Assembly (NCBI GenBank): GCA_963514095.1
Contig: OY741267.1
Span: 25,267,485 to 25,331,484, forward strand
Direction: 5' to 3'
Length of the DNA stretch: 64,000 nt
Origin: Eutrigla gurnardus
Taxonomy: Eukaryota > Chordata > Actinopteri > Perciformes > Triglidae
In this document: one piece after another, positions 24,529-38,259 of the stretch
How the letters are laid out: the number at the start of each line of letters is the position of its first letter
Position numbering within the stretch: the stretch's first letter is position 1
Position numbers and translations under genes: made by a program
The notes under the pieces: model-generated
Seen by the model: the letters and a program-made list of their open reading frames with translations, nothing else
Told to the model about the DNA's origin: nothing
Databases searched by the model: none

Positions 24529-25854
24529 GCATACACAATTAACCACGGACATAATCTTCTGCACTTCCTATAGAAGCTCTATAAGAAGTGCAGTAATACT
24601 GAAGCCTTTCTGCCCTTCAAAAGGAGACTTTATTAGACTGGATTTACTCAGATCATAAAATGAGCAAAGAGAAAGAGCAATAGATCAGCAGAGGGCATCA
24701 GCAGGGCAAGGCCAGCTCAAACAGTGTGCTTTTTCTTTTCCACACTATTTCTCCCTCTTCCCTCCTCCTCCACCTCCTACTTTGTCTTCTCAAAGAATCT
24801 CTCTCCTTCTAAAGTCCCTGTCTCCGGGTTCAAGTCCTGTCTCCCGGTCTATCTCCCCACCACCGCCACCACACTGCTGCCTTCTGTAACCCAGCTGGTA
24901 ACCACGTGAACCAGCTGAATGCCACTGAATGCCACTGCCAGCCTCGGTAATACCTGCGGCATGCAGTCTTAATTGTGCTCCTGCTGTATTCCCAACAGAA
25001 CTCTGTGAATTCCCCGTCTTTATCTGCCTCCTCCTATCTTCTGACCCCACCTCTTCCTCGTTCCAGCTGGCAGCGTGGGGGGATTTGGAAAAAGAAAAAG
25101 AAACAGCTCCGTGGGCCAACATCGTCCCAGTGAGACGGCGACGTAATGGATGTTGAGAAACACTATGACATTGTGGATAGTGAATCCAAACTTTGAGAAA
25201 GGTTAAGTTCAACATTTACTTTTGTGACTGTAGTTCCAGGCGAGGAGACTTCAAATTGTTTGTCAAACTGTTGTGAGGCTCCCAGTTGCCGGAGTCAGGG
25301 GTGCTGGTTTTTGGGAGACCTGGCCGGCTGCCCAGTGGGCCCTCCGTCATGCTTCTCTGCAGCCTGGCGAGGTCTGCATCGGGGTGATGAGTCAGACGTG
25401 GAGGCAGAGTCGGGGGAAGGGTCAGGGAGTATAAAAAGCAGCACACAGCCAGTGATGTTGGCAAACTCTGAAACCAGATCAAAAACATCGCCAGCTGCGG
25501 AACCCGGCAATCTCCAAGTCCGTTATGATGATTTCATACAAACTAGCTGCTCCTCGGCTTCGGGAAGTGTCTGCATGACTAATCGCGAGATGATGTGAAA
25601 CTCTTTAAACTTGTCTTGCCTCCATAATCACTTATCTTTGGGTTTATCGAGCTGTGTCCTTCTCCAGATGGGAATGATGATGTCAAAGACGGCCTTGAAC
25701 TTACAGTTCCTTTGCTGAGAACTTCCCTCCAAGGGGGCAAAAGGCCAATCTGATAATGGATATCACTGTTCAAATAAATAGAACATTCATTCATTTGTTA
25801 TATTAGGTATACAGCGCCTTAATGATACAATGGTACTCTGCAACAGCATCTTCC

Positions 25855-25914
25855 CAAAGATCGGGTATCGGTATCGGGACTACAAAAGTCAGATTGGTGC
25901 ATCCGTCAGTGATG
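25855..25914. mobile_element. Family F repeat fragment (GGTATCGGTATCGG)
   Basis: The fragment GATCGGGTATCGGTATCGGG followed by ACTACAAAAGTCAGATTGGTGCATC matches the terminal region of a dispersed teleost repeat also seen at 63560-63870. It directly abuts family B copy 8. Confidence 0.5.
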
Positions 25915-26148
25915 TACGACGGGGGCCCAATTGGCATCTTATGGGTGTTTTATTGACCGGGGCGGTTGGGCTGCTAGCGGTAGCTTTCACTTGTTGTCAT
26001 AGCAACTGCAAACATCCGGTGTTAGCGGAACTGAGTGACTTGTTTATATTGGCTATATATATTTATAAACGTGCAAATTTGTCACTTTTTTCTCAGAATA
26101 TTGCCCCCTCTGTTTTTTTTCCTACAGTGGAAATAATACGGCGTCGTA
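25915..26148. mobile_element. Family B MITE, copy 8 (internally deleted)
   Basis: It begins TACGACGG, then jumps to the internal CATCTTATGGGTGTTTTATTG block and ends ATTGCCCCCTCTG with CTACAGTGG and GGCGTCGTA. The 6-bp flanks GTGATG and GTAGAG agree at four of six bases. About half the family length is missing on the left. Confidence 0.75.
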
Positions 26149-27404
26149 GTAGAGAAAAGAACACATTCTACAGAAAGTAATTAAACGAATGTCGCTGTAC
26201 GCTGTAAATCATCGTTTGACCTCGTCGTCCCTCGAGGTCGGCAACCGTTGACCGAGAGTAATTGCAGTGAGTGCAGAAGACGCGTCCTCTTACCATTAAT
26301 GACGGGGCTCAAACAAAAACAGTCCACAGGCCGCCGCTGTGACTCCCGTTACACTGACTGCAGGGTCATGTCATTCCAGCCAAGATGAAACGCTCTTTTC
26401 TTTGTTTGTCCGTTTTGCATTAATTCATCTTTACAGTGGGTTTTGGACCTTCACCTGAGGCGCCACACCTGTGCCGAGGCCCCGGCTGTATATCTGTCCA
26501 GGCAGCGCTGCGGAGCCGTGAAATATGACTGTTAATGGCCGTGTGGTCGGGTTGGAATTACACACCACTAACGTCGGGCCCTCAACTGCTTTGCCACTTC
26601 TTAAGAGGTCCCAGGGTGATTTCACCAAGACCGGGGCGGGTTTATTGAGTGGTTGCACTGTAACAGCTATATAGTTGAAGAACCAGCGGTTCAGATTACT
26701 CATGGCTATTACGCACTGAAAGCCCCGTCGTCCTCTGCAGGGCAATAAAAGGTGTTACTGCACTTGAATGGCTCCCTTCATGCCACATGTTTGTTTTCTA
26801 TATCCTTGCTAATACTATCAAATACACGTATGTGGCCTTTACTGGAGGGCAGGTCAGGTATCTGATCCGTATTCCTCCTGTTTCCTATTGGCCCATCACT
26901 GCAGACACACATCTCTCCCACAGAGAACCCGATGGGAATGTTCCCTTTCATTCCTGCAGATTTCTCCCTCTCTTCACAGCGACCCGGAGATGAGGCGAAG
27001 CCACCCGTCCGACTGTTTGCTTGTGTCTGTGTTTGTTTGTGTACTCGGTGGCTGCTGACTGGATGAAGTCTTATCAGATCGTCGGCTGGACGGAGATGAA
27101 AGGCAACCCGGTGCCAGCAGACCGTGGTCTGGTGGAGGCCTGGCCTTTTGCTGAACACAGGCCGGAACTCTCTCTTTAGAATTGGGATTTCCCAAAAAAA
27201 GACTCGGTGCCAAATTAATTAAAAATGTCAAATGGGAAACCGTGTTCTCATTTGCCAGGTTTTTTAGAGGATTTGGTTTTTTGGTTTGCGTCCTGCCGAC
27301 GGATACGCTTCCTGGTCACAACATAACAAAAAAAGTACATTTGGAAGTCCCTGTTTGTGGTGGAAGGCAAACGCAGCTGTAGGTTTACCTCAACAAGCAC
27401 TCAG

Positions 27405-28021
27405 CCGAAGCCTGGCCCCGTGGAAGCCTTGCCCTGTCGAAGCCTGGCCCCATGGAAGCCTGGCCCCATGGAAGCCTGGCCCCATGGAAGCCCGGCCCCG
27501 TGGAAGCCCGGCCCCATGGAAGCCTGGCCCCATGGAAGCCCGGCCCCGTGGAAGCCTGGCCCCATGGAAGCCTGGCCCTGTCGAAGCCTGGCCCCATGGA
27601 AGCCCGGCCCCGTGGAAGCCCGGCCCCGTGGAAGCCTGGCCCCATGGAAGCCTGGCCCTGTCGAAGCCTGGCCCCATGGAAGCCCGGCCCCGTGGAAGCC
27701 CGGCCCCATGGAAGCCCGGCCCCGTGGAAGCCTGGCCCTGTCGAAGCCTGGCCTCATGGAAACCTGGCCCCATGGAAGCCCGGCCCCGTGGAAGCCTGGC
27801 CCTGTTGAAGCCTGGCCCTGTCGAAGCCTGGCCTCATGGAAACCTGGCCCCATGGAAGCCCGGCCCCATGGAAGCCTAGCCCTGTTGAAGCCTGGCCTCA
27901 TGGAAGCCTGGCCCCGTCAGAGCCTGGCCCCATGGAAGCCTGGCCCCGTGGAAGCCTGGCCCTGTGGAAGCCTGGCCCTGTCGAAGCCTGGCCCCATGGA
28001 AGCCTGGCCCCGTGGAAGCCT
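27405..28021. repeat. GC-rich 16-bp minisatellite (AAGCCTGGCCCCATGG)n
   Basis: Thirty-eight tandem units of 16 bp. Prefixes are AAGCCTGG, AAGCCCGG or AAACCTGG, and suffixes CCCCATGG, CCCCGTGG, CCCTGTCG, CCCTGTTG or CCTCATGG. Unit order shows a five-unit (80-bp) higher-order repeat: units 9-13 equal units 14-18, and units 21-25 nearly equal 26-30. Three plus-strand frames and several minus-strand frames stay open for 60-240 codons because the unit lacks stops in any frame. No splice or similarity evidence supports translation. It lies in intron 5. Confidence 0.95.
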
Positions 28022-28465
28022 CCCTGCTCTCGAGGTCACCGTGACCCGGGTAAACAGCGAGCAAGAGGGAGGGCCGTGAGATTAAAAGGGAGACAAACAG
28101 CGATGGGAAAATGATCTACGAGCAGGCATAGAGATCCACTTAGCATGCGCATACGCTTCCAGGTAATCACATACGGTGACTACCGTGTACCCGGGAGGTG
28201 TTGGAAACTCATCATTAGGGCTATAATTCTACCCTCATACTTCTACTTCTGTCTCGGGGGGCCCGGGCGATGACTAGGATATCTAGTTTTGGCTCATCAT
28301 TAGCCCATTATAGAGGCCTTCACACAGCCGGGCATGTTTCACTTCAGAGCTACTCCGGGCTAATGAACAAGTATCGATTTATCTAACGATCACGGTAAGG
28401 AGCTGAATTCATTTGGTGTAAGTGACTCTTGCCAACAAAACTGCTCTCGCAACTCTTCCTTATGT

Positions 28466-28497
<32 letters not shown>

Positions 28498-31230
28498 TCT
28501 CTCTCGCTCTCTTCCTGACGTCAGCAATTCAGATGTTGCGGCCCGCTGTAACGTATATACTCTCCTGCTCTACGAAGCCACCAGATCCGATACGTGCTCG
28601 CCGTGATAACGAAGGGAGAAGATACTTCCTCATGGAGGAGAAAACATTAAATAGAACCGTCTGTAATTTGACTACAAGCACAAGTGCTGATACCTTCAGG
28701 GGAGCGAAATATGCTTCCACACTGCCCCCGTGTGGCCAGCATGGTGTACTGAAAGCTCTCCTTCTGAGTTTGAGAGTCTGATAATGCCTTCAGGCTAATA
28801 TCCTTTTAACATCAATTACGCAGATGTGCTTTTAACGCTCATTTCGAGCTCCTATTCGACGTGTAATACGGCTCTCACAAGGCTTACCAGCAGATCCTTT
28901 TCTGATATTAGTCTCAGACGAAGCTCCACCGTTGAAACCTTTCAAAGTGAGAAAGCGGAGATCAGTACACCGCCCTGATAATCTCAATCTGTCACAGGTT
29001 CATTCGTGCTTTTTTGGCAGTTTTTGCCCACAGTACACAGCACAGTGTCTCTATATTATTCAGGAAATGGGATACAGGGATAAACCTTCTAACTTGCATT
29101 AAACAGTAAAGACAAAGTGCTGAAATGATCAAATGTCAGCTGGTAATGAGAAACTGCTTCAGCGTTCACATGTGTTCCTTGTTGTCTGAAGTGTGTTTTG
29201 ACTTAAACCTGTTGTTCAACCACTTGTGGGGGCTCAGATCGCCATCTAGTGGGCCCACGGAGGTACTGCACTAATGGTGAGATTAAATTAAATATATATT
29301 TTCTGCTTATTAAGCAAACTGCTAATATCATAAGTGAATGTAAAAGAAAGAAAATAATGATGAGTTGCTTTTGAATGACAGCATCAGATAGAGACAAATG
29401 TGTCACTTAAATGATAATTCGCAGCTTTAATGTTCAGCTAATTAAAATACACTTTCCTCATAGGAAGTGAGGGGAAACAGCCGTCCACAACTACAAATCA
29501 AAGTGACTACTCGGTTGCATGAAGCCTGAACGACCCATATGAAGAGCTTCTATTTGTCCGCCTCGAGTGCTAGAGACAGACAAGGAAACACACAATATGG
29601 CCCTAACGTTCTTTAATAGGTGGCAGTTACACAGATTACAGCTGTAATTGGCCCGCGGTTTGGCTTTGAGGACGTTCCCAGGCCCGACGGTGTCTGTCAC
29701 TGGGTGTAACTGATCCCCACCTCCCCGTGTCGCCTGCTCCGATGTACCAGCAGACTGACTCAACAGACCACACAGCCTTCTGGGAAAAAGAAAAAAAAGA
29801 CTACGCTCCAGCTCCATTAGATTGGAAGCACAAGAACAAGTCATGTCCGCCCGTGCCCACACCCGCAAATCACATGCAGACGAGCATCATTTCCTGACAA
29901 AGACAACTATTTGTTTCCCCCTCTCTTCCACACACATGCACTCACGTTCTCTCTGTACGCCACACAAACGTGCACAAACAGCCTCTTCTGTGTTCGAATC
30001 ACCAGAATTACCAGCACAAGCATATCTCTGAAATGTTAAAGTTGAAAACTAGAAAATGTGTTATTTTCTGCAGTAATCCTGGCTGACAATGAAGCCGGTG
30101 CTGCGAGAACTGAATTTAATTGGAGCGTGCAGCTGCCCAGAATATTAAATTGAAGTAGAGGTGGCTGAGTCCAAAAGGGGCCGTCTTGGCCTCCCTCGCT
30201 GTAATATAGCGATATTGTGCTGTCATCAAGTGCTATATATCTTTTTCCCCCCTTCAGCATAAATTCAGCATTATATGTATGTGAATAACCAACATCTACA
30301 GCACCTATTAAAAGCTTTTAAAGTGAGTAAATGCAGATTCCCATCCAAACCGGCACAAAGAGTTTGCTCTTTGCAAAACACTCAATTGCACTTTTTTCAA
30401 ATACGTTTTGAAACCCTCATTATTTCTGTGTACATTGATGTGACCCACGTCAATGACCGTTGTTCCCCAGTAGGTGGCAGTATTAGCCAATTCCAATTCA
30501 CCACCAAGACATCTCATTGATTTAAAATCCAGTGCGTGCGAGTATGAGGAACAAAGGGATGAAGGATGCCAGTGACGGAGAACAGAAGACAGACAGAGAC
30601 TTCAATTTTCTTTTAAATATAGAGACGTGAAGTCAGAGTGTTATATGAATGGAGGGGAAATAAAAAAAGGGGAGAGAGAGAGTGAGTTGGATGAATATAT
30701 CCCCCCTTGCAGCCACATGCCCACATGCCGAGGAGGGCACGGATAACTGAGGTTAGAGGTCTGGGGGGAGCCGGAGGGGCAGTTGGTGTGTGGGAGGCAG
30801 ACAAGGGCAGGCAGGGGCAGAGCCGGAGAGTAAACTATGCCCCGGAGCACACGGACGGGTGGAGCGGACCATGATCCTCTGGTGTGGTAAGACCACCTGT
30901 TTGTCTGACCGTCTGTCTGTCTGTCTGTCTGTCTGATCCGGGCCAGAACGGCGTGATGTATTGCTTCAGGGTTGACAGTGTAAACTATAAAAAAAACAGC
31001 CATGGATGAAACTAAATAAGCCATATGCCATGATTTTATGTACCAACTACAGAGATTTTGGCTCCGAGCATCGTGAAGTGTAAACACGGACGGACGAGCG
31101 GCGAGAGAGAGGGAGACGTGATGACGTCACATCTGGACCGGACTGTATATCGCCACTTGTGTAAGCAAAGAGCACTCAGTGCAAAAAACAGCGGCTTCAA
31201 CTCGCTCATACAGTACGTTTGACTGGAGGC

Positions 31231-31274
<44 letters not shown>

Positions 31275-31907
31275 GAGTGCAGAGGGCTTGCGAGGGTGTT
31301 GAGTGAGGGGGGTCAGGGGTCAGACTCTCTGCTGCTCTAAAGGGCACGTAGGAGCACCACTCACACCCATGCCATGAACACACACTCTGGCAGACAGAAG
31401 ATTATATACAAACTTCTGCTGAGGTGGAGGAGTTGGAGTGAGTGACTGTAGTGCAGGCGGCGAGAAGATGGGTCAAAGGTCAGGGAGTTATCATCCACAA
31501 GTCAGGCAGACGGCGGCGTTGACAAACATGGTTTCTCCTGGCTGAAGTCCCGTTTGTCACGATCGGGATCAATCAGAAACACAGGACGGTCATGAGTCAT
31601 AAGTCAGGGAGTCGACTAAATCAGAGACGAGGCTCGGATCGCTTCTCATCTATAGGCATAATATAAGGAGCTGCTGATGATCTGAAGAAAAAGTCACATT
31701 CTCTTCACACAGGAGGCGGAGCTTATGTCGGTGTCCTCGTTATCACCTCCTTGCCCTGCCATCTGTTGCCTTCTATTTCATCTTTTAGTTCTTGGTTCTA
31801 ATCTGAAGTTAGGACCTGAAGTTCTCATCATCGTTACAAATGGACTGTAATTTGGAATTACTGGTCGAATGATTGTCTATGTGATTGTCCTTTATGTACT
31901 GTATCTT

Positions 31908-31959
<52 letters not shown>

Positions 31960-32270
31960 GCCTTTTCAACCCGACTGGCACCAAGACAAATTCCAAATCG
32001 ACATGGCAATAAAGCATTGAATTGATTTGTCCCTCCGATATTATACGTATTCATGCTCTCCTGGAGACGAACTCCTCGACTACCTGTTGTGTTGCGATGC
32101 TCAGCTACTCCGGTTTCAAACAAACAGGAGGTACTTTCCATTTTCACTCCCGAGCCCTTTCCGTGCAGAGGCCGCATTCCCAGCAGCACCCAGGGGGGCT
32201 GCAGCCGGCGAGCCACGACACCAAACCCACCCGGAATTCTAGGAACGTTTTCCCCGTGGTCTCAGGTTAC

Positions 32271-32317
<47 letters not shown>

Positions 32318-32539
32318 GTGTACTGTACTTTTGTTGTTTGTACAGAGTTGGTTTTGTTAGCTTTTCCTCTCTCTCCTCCCGTTGGCTGTCATTCGTTTTC
32401 ACTTTAAACTCAGATACTTAGAAAGGACGAGAACTCGGGACTCACGCTTGAACTCGCAATTGGATTTGAACCAGACGTCTTTGTACGGGATCTCACTCCG
32501 ATGGTAAATACCACCACAGGCTGAAAGACTTTAAAACGG

Positions 32540-32580
<41 letters not shown>

Positions 32581-32826
32581 TCGCACTAAAACCCGACAGG
32601 GAATCTTGCCAACGCTTGCCGTGGGCCCCCAAAATTTCGGACTTGCACGTATCCCGTTGCATCGCACAAAATTCAGACAAAAAGTTGGTCAAGATCTAAC
32701 TGGCATTTGTCCAGCCCCCCCCCCAAGGAAAAAGACAATGTGTGATTGTTGCTGTGTGTGAACCGCACACAGAAAGAGTGTGGCGGTCTACGAGGCCGTA
32801 ATCTCGTGTCACCACAGCGACCGTGA

Positions 32827-32918
32827 TTTATTCTACATCCAAGCACTTTTCAAACATAGAAATCACCACACTACAATTCAAGTGTTTTCAAGGATTCCCA
32901 GCACCCGTACCAACCCTG
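32827..32918 (+). mobile_element. Family D element, copy 4 (right-end fragment)
   Basis: About 92 bp matching the right end of the D copies, from TTATTCTACATCCAAGCAC through AAGTGTTTTCAAGGATT to the terminus CAACCCTG. The rest of the element is absent. Confidence 0.75.
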
Positions 32919-34403
32919 AATATATGAGGTCTTTCTCATCGCTTCAGCAAGTGGTAAACGTGTGGCTTCCGGTGGCACACTGAGGTATGGGTTATGTTAC
33001 CTTGAAGAAAATGAAAAGTCCCAAGAGGCGGTCGGTAGAAATCTGATCTGAATAGTGCAACCTTCGGTTCTGTATGTCTGTATTTAAAATGTTTAATAGG
33101 AAGTCTATTAGGAAGCAGACTGTTGTGTGAGCTGAGAGCTCAAAGCTGTGAGCGTTGAATGATAAACACCACAGAGTACTTTGTTGCATCGCTGCAGCGT
33201 CTTCCAAGAGCAATTTTATGACACAAGATTAAATTGCCTCTAAAATGCATGGTGGGGGGGGGGGGTTATAAGACCTCTTTGTTTCAAATTAAGACAGAAT
33301 CTGGAGTGGTTTTATTTTCTTAACACTGAATTACTGTGCAAGAGCAAACATTTGATAGTATAATAGACACCATAACCCAACCTCCAGATAATCAGTTCAT
33401 TGAGAGCCGATGTGTGAGTGACATCACTGTGGAGGTGCGCCGGTTTTACGCACCCTAATAGTTATGCGACGTTGGCGTGCGCGGTTGCATCCAATCAGCG
33501 AGGCAGCCCTCATTCTTTGTCAGCTTTTGTTTGCCGTCGTCGGTGCGTCAGAGACGTTTTGTGTCCAACTGAGGTCCAGAAACGCCAGAGAGGCGAAACC
33601 CAACGGAAACACACGCAGACCACACACACCAGCGTTGGCCGGCGCCCAGACACGCAACAGCGAGGACTTCAAACGGGCTCATAGATGCAATTAAGTCACA
33701 AAGACACAGGGCTCTCCTAAAGCCACTGCTTCCTGCTGCCACTGACTTACATCCCCCCTTCATCCATCCATCAGTTCATCTCTCCTTCTCCCCCATTGTA
33801 TTCACATGCTTCCTTTCCCACCCCCCCCCCCCTACAGCACATCTACCCCTCCATTCCTCATCCTCCTCTCCCGCTAGGAGTTTGATGCCTTGCCAGTGGG
33901 CGAACACAGAAGTTAGTGGGCGCACTATGTCTACCTCGCCCAGTCGGAGCCGCTCCAGTAAAACATGCCAGTCTATTGTGGCATTTTAATTATATTAGCT
34001 CAACCCACTCCACTGGCTGGACACACAACAGAAGGGAGAGACCGTAAAAAAAACTTGTCCCTTCTATGAAGTGATGAGGAGGAGCTGGAAAGGAAAAAAA
34101 AAAAAAAAAAATCACAAGCATACACAATGTCCACAAGACGCCGCACCATAAACCCGCGGAGGCCGAAACACATAAACACTCTTCACTCCAGAGGCCCGTT
34201 ACGTCCCAAATTGGCAAATAATTATCCAGAGAGGCCAAAAGAAAATCACATTTGCTTACATACAAATCTACACAAACTATCCGACAATATCTTCCCCCTC
34301 ATTCTCTCCTTGCACAGCTACGCATTTAGAGATGTCACGACTCCAAAACTTTCACAATCCGAGAATAAATAACTTTCCGCAATATGATCGGTTGTTTTCT
34401 CTT

Positions 34404-34507
<104 letters not shown>

Positions 34508-36034
34508 CACACACAGGATGGATGGATGCAGGCCCAAAGAAAGGAAAGTCTAAGCAATGTAGTAATGTAGAACAGGGTCATGCTGAGGTCCAGGCAGCAG
34601 CCCAGGGTTATGGGAAAGGGATGGGCTGCTGAATCGGAGTTAAGGGGGAGAAGAAAAAAAGGATTGTGGGAGCGACAGAGGAAGGACCGAGAGGTTTGTC
34701 GCCAAATGCAAATGACAGAGGTGAAAGGGTAGGTGCAAGAGGAAAGAGAAATAAATACAATGAAAGGATATGAAGTGTATGCGTGTACGACCACACGTCT
34801 TTAATTCCTCTGATGTCGACTGTTCTCATGACTCCACCGCTCCATCATGTCTGTCCTCATGTCTACATTTGAAAAAAGAAGGCACACACAGTCCTTAAGT
34901 GACTCTGAATGTCCCTCTTCTGCATAGTAATTAATTACTGCCCCCCTCTGCTTGGGTCTTTCATTATGCAATGCCTTTTTGCATTGTTTTGACCCACGAG
35001 ACCAACATGGAGAGACAGCTCAGGGAAGGAGAAATAAAATAGGAATAACTCTCCTTGATGGGCCTGGATGGAGCAGAGAAAGGGAGTAAGAGTGAGAGGG
35101 GTGAGGCGGGCTTTGCCCGGGTTCAGAACTCTCCCTGCTTCTCCCTGCAATAACACAATGGATTCCAGATGTCTGAAATGATAAACGAATGGATTGTCAT
35201 AACCTGATAAAAATGCAAGGCATCCAGAAGCACTCGCACTGCTGTGGTCCGTCCCCTTGAGCTTCCCCAAAAACACCAGAATCAGCCCCAAAAGGATAGT
35301 GATGAGTTCCTCGTTCTACTGAAGAATCAGGTTCAATCCTCATCCTCATAGCAGATACACAGAATAGGGCTTCAGGGTTTAACTATTTTTGAGAGAATAA
35401 GCTTTATACACTGTTGTAGATGTATTTTCAGTCTGGTGCTATTGAGGGGTTTCTACCTTGACGATGAAATGACTTTATTTCCTTGTTCACGGTAATGAGC
35501 TGTCCAGAAAGCATTCGGATCTCAGAGTGCTGACTTATTTGGTGAGAAAAAAAGGTTGTTTCTTTCCCCCCAACAGAACATATTCTCTGCCTGTCTAAAG
35601 TGTGTGAATCAGCTCAATGCAAAGTGAATCCCCAAAACAGTTGCTCGGGCCCCAAAAAAATGCTGATGAAGTGCCAAAGTCCATGTAAATCATCTCTCAA
35701 CACATGCAGGCGTGAAGCCACGGACGTGCCCGGATGTGCCATCTAAATCCTGAGCTGGCACCAGCTATATGTGTATATATATATATATATGAGTAGCTTT
35801 CCATAAGTGCCGGCTGCTGGCCAAACGGCCTGACTGCCGGCCAAAACGTCCCGACTGCTCATTCCGAGTCCATCCAGCTCCTTTATTGTATTTACTTTTC
35901 ATTCTAATACAGTGATTTTGATTAACAAGTCGCTATGCATGTTTATTTTATGATCATTAGCCTTCAAAAATGATGCAGAGCATGATGACAAAGAAATGTG
36001 ATTATCTTTCTGTATCGGTCCCGCCCTCACATGC

Positions 36035-36038
<4 letters not shown>

Positions 36039-36122
<84 letters not shown>
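36039..36122. repeat. (TG)42 microsatellite
   Basis: Perfect TG run of 84 bp. Confidence 0.95.
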
Positions 36123-36124
<2 letters not shown>

Positions 36125-37159
36125 CTGAACAGTCAGGAATAGGCTGTTTTTAAATATACAGATATTATTTATTTACAGATTGTGAAGGCTAAAACGCACA
36201 AAAAGACTTAATTCTTTCTTTCTAATCCTTTATGATAACTAACTACATGTTGACTCATTAAAATATGCAATCATTTTTGTGGTCCATTTGTTTTCACCCT
36301 ATTTTAAATTAAAATTGGAATGAATTAAGATGAGTGTATCTGTTGGAATAGTGGCAGTAAAATGGGCCAGAGGGAACCAAACTTGGGCTTTTTTCCTCCT
36401 GGACCCCACCTAACCTACTTTGGTTCTTAGACATGCCTCCCTCACTTTAGATTTCAGGCTACACGTTTGGTAAATAAGTATTTTACTTCCTGACTTTCTC
36501 TTTTACACCATGAGCTCAGAAAGTGAGCGCTTACAGCAGACGTGAGCTCTTTACATTTGAAAACTCCTGAATTGTTTCCCCTCGATTTGCTGTCCACGCT
36601 CAATTATCTGGATTTGGGTTACGTCTGGGAGAAATGTAACAATACATTGTTGTCTAATGAGACCCTCATGAAGTTCCCTCCTCATGTGTTTTCAGTCAAA
36701 GGACTAATAAAGGTCCTTATGATGCCATAACAGAGGCTCTGCAGATGCAGCAAGTATGTGTCAAGTGGCAATGAATTCTTTTAAGTTTGTGATAAGACTC
36801 ACTACGAGAGCTGCTCACAGTCGCCGGCTAATCAAAATAAAGAATGTGCTCATTTGTTTTGGGCTGATCTGATCTTTCCGGAAAAGATGGTGCAAAGTAT
36901 TCACACGTGTGACGCCGTGAAATGTTGAACACGTGCCAACACGCACTTCGTTTTAGGGGTAAGTACAAATGTTTGCCCCTTTAACCCCCCCGTCATCAGA
37001 CGCTGAATAAAGAGACGAAGAGAATTTCAACCCCGACGCCTTTCATGTGCTTTGAAGTGTTACAACATACAACAAGTGTGTGTGTGTGTTCTCACATGTG
37101 GATGTGTCTGAATGAGCGACCCCTCCAGCTGTTGACTAGCATATGGATCCTGTGTGGAT

Positions 37160-37222
<63 letters not shown>

Positions 37223-37423
37223 GGGGGGGGGGGGGGCTTTGTGTCCTGCCACACAGGAAGAGAAGACCATGACACGGACTAACTCCTCAGCAGTTGAGCA
37301 CGAGCACGTGTGACGATGGTGCCGGTGACCTCATCATCATCACGCTCCTCTTCCCCAGCTCATTTTCTCGGTATCTGCCCTCCTCTCATCCTCCCTCTTG
37401 CTGTTCTCGTGCAACTTTCCCAG

Positions 37424-37670
37424 GCGCGGTGGCACAAGCAGTGGCAGCGATGTCCAAGCCTTTCCCATGCAGCCTCATAGGAAGGTCTTTGTTCCCCCCC
37501 TCCCTCCAGGCTTTGGGGGTCCCGGCGGCAGCGCTGTGCCCCACTCCGCTGACTCCACAATGGGTCTTTATGCTGCCAAGCCCCCCCCCCCCACCACCCA
37601 CATCACTATCATGCTTCCCTCATCAGGGGCACAGGGAGGCACAGGGGGCACCACCGCACCAAAACGCTAA
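37424..37670 (+). other. Doubtful exon-like ORF, Pro/Gly-rich
   Basis: A 247-bp plus-strand stretch preceded by a good acceptor-like sequence (a long pyrimidine-rich run ending TTTCCCAG) and open to a TAA at 37668-37670. It encodes 81 residues rich in Gly, Pro and Ser/Thr, including FVPPLPPGFGGPGG and ending GGTTAPKR. I do not recognise the protein. It sits antisense inside gpc5 intron 5, with no upstream exon found nearby, and contains C homopolymers that favour chance Pro codons. It could be a terminal exon, a retrocopy fragment or, most simply, a chance ORF. Confidence 0.22.
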
Positions 37671-37902
37671 CCCTATTCACCCCCCCCCCCCCCCCCCCCT
37701 CTGATACATGCCAACAGAGTCAGATCCAGTGGACGGGGGTCCAGAACCGGAGCGGTTTATGAGTGCTGCCAAATGTTTTCTTATTCAACCCAAGAACATC
37801 TGACACCACAAGCAAAGGCTCTCACCAGGGAGTGTGTGATAACACACCGTTACAACCCATTAGCACTGTTCTTAAAAAAAAACAAGTGCCCTCGCTTGTA
37901 AA

Positions 37903-37935
<33 letters not shown>

Positions 37936-38064
37936 CTTATACTCACACACAGAGTGAAATAAATAGCCGGTTCTGAATACGGTGAAGATGGTGGACTTCT
38001 TCTTGTGTTTTGAATTGCTTGCGTTGCCCCCATGTTTACCCTTATATGCTCCTGATCATGGGCC

Positions 38065-38147
<83 letters not shown>
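38065..38147. repeat. (CA)n microsatellite
   Basis: CA run of about 83 bp with a single G substitution at 38118; a shorter pair of CA runs lies at about 37903-37937. Confidence 0.95.
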
Positions 38148-38149
<2 letters not shown>

Positions 38150-38259
38150 GCTGTGCCTACTGTACTGTGTGTGCTGACACACTGTGACAGGCCCTGATGA
38201 ATGCGTGGTCTGCTCAATATGTCTCCGCCACTGGCAGATCCTCAGCAGTGGGGAAGGGC

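Noticed and set aside
25216..25598. Overlapping ORFs of 71-124 codons on both strands
   Set aside because: The residues look varied, but no splice sites, family motif or repeat match could be seen and the two strands look equally protein-like.
26431..26745. 104-codon minus-strand ORF
   Set aside because: No recognisable domain, no flanking exon and no support beyond being open.
27286..28079. Plus-strand ORFs of 197 and 240 codons with KPGPMEAWPHG-like repeats
   Set aside because: Produced by a 16-bp tandem repeat lacking stops; no splice context and several frames open on both strands.
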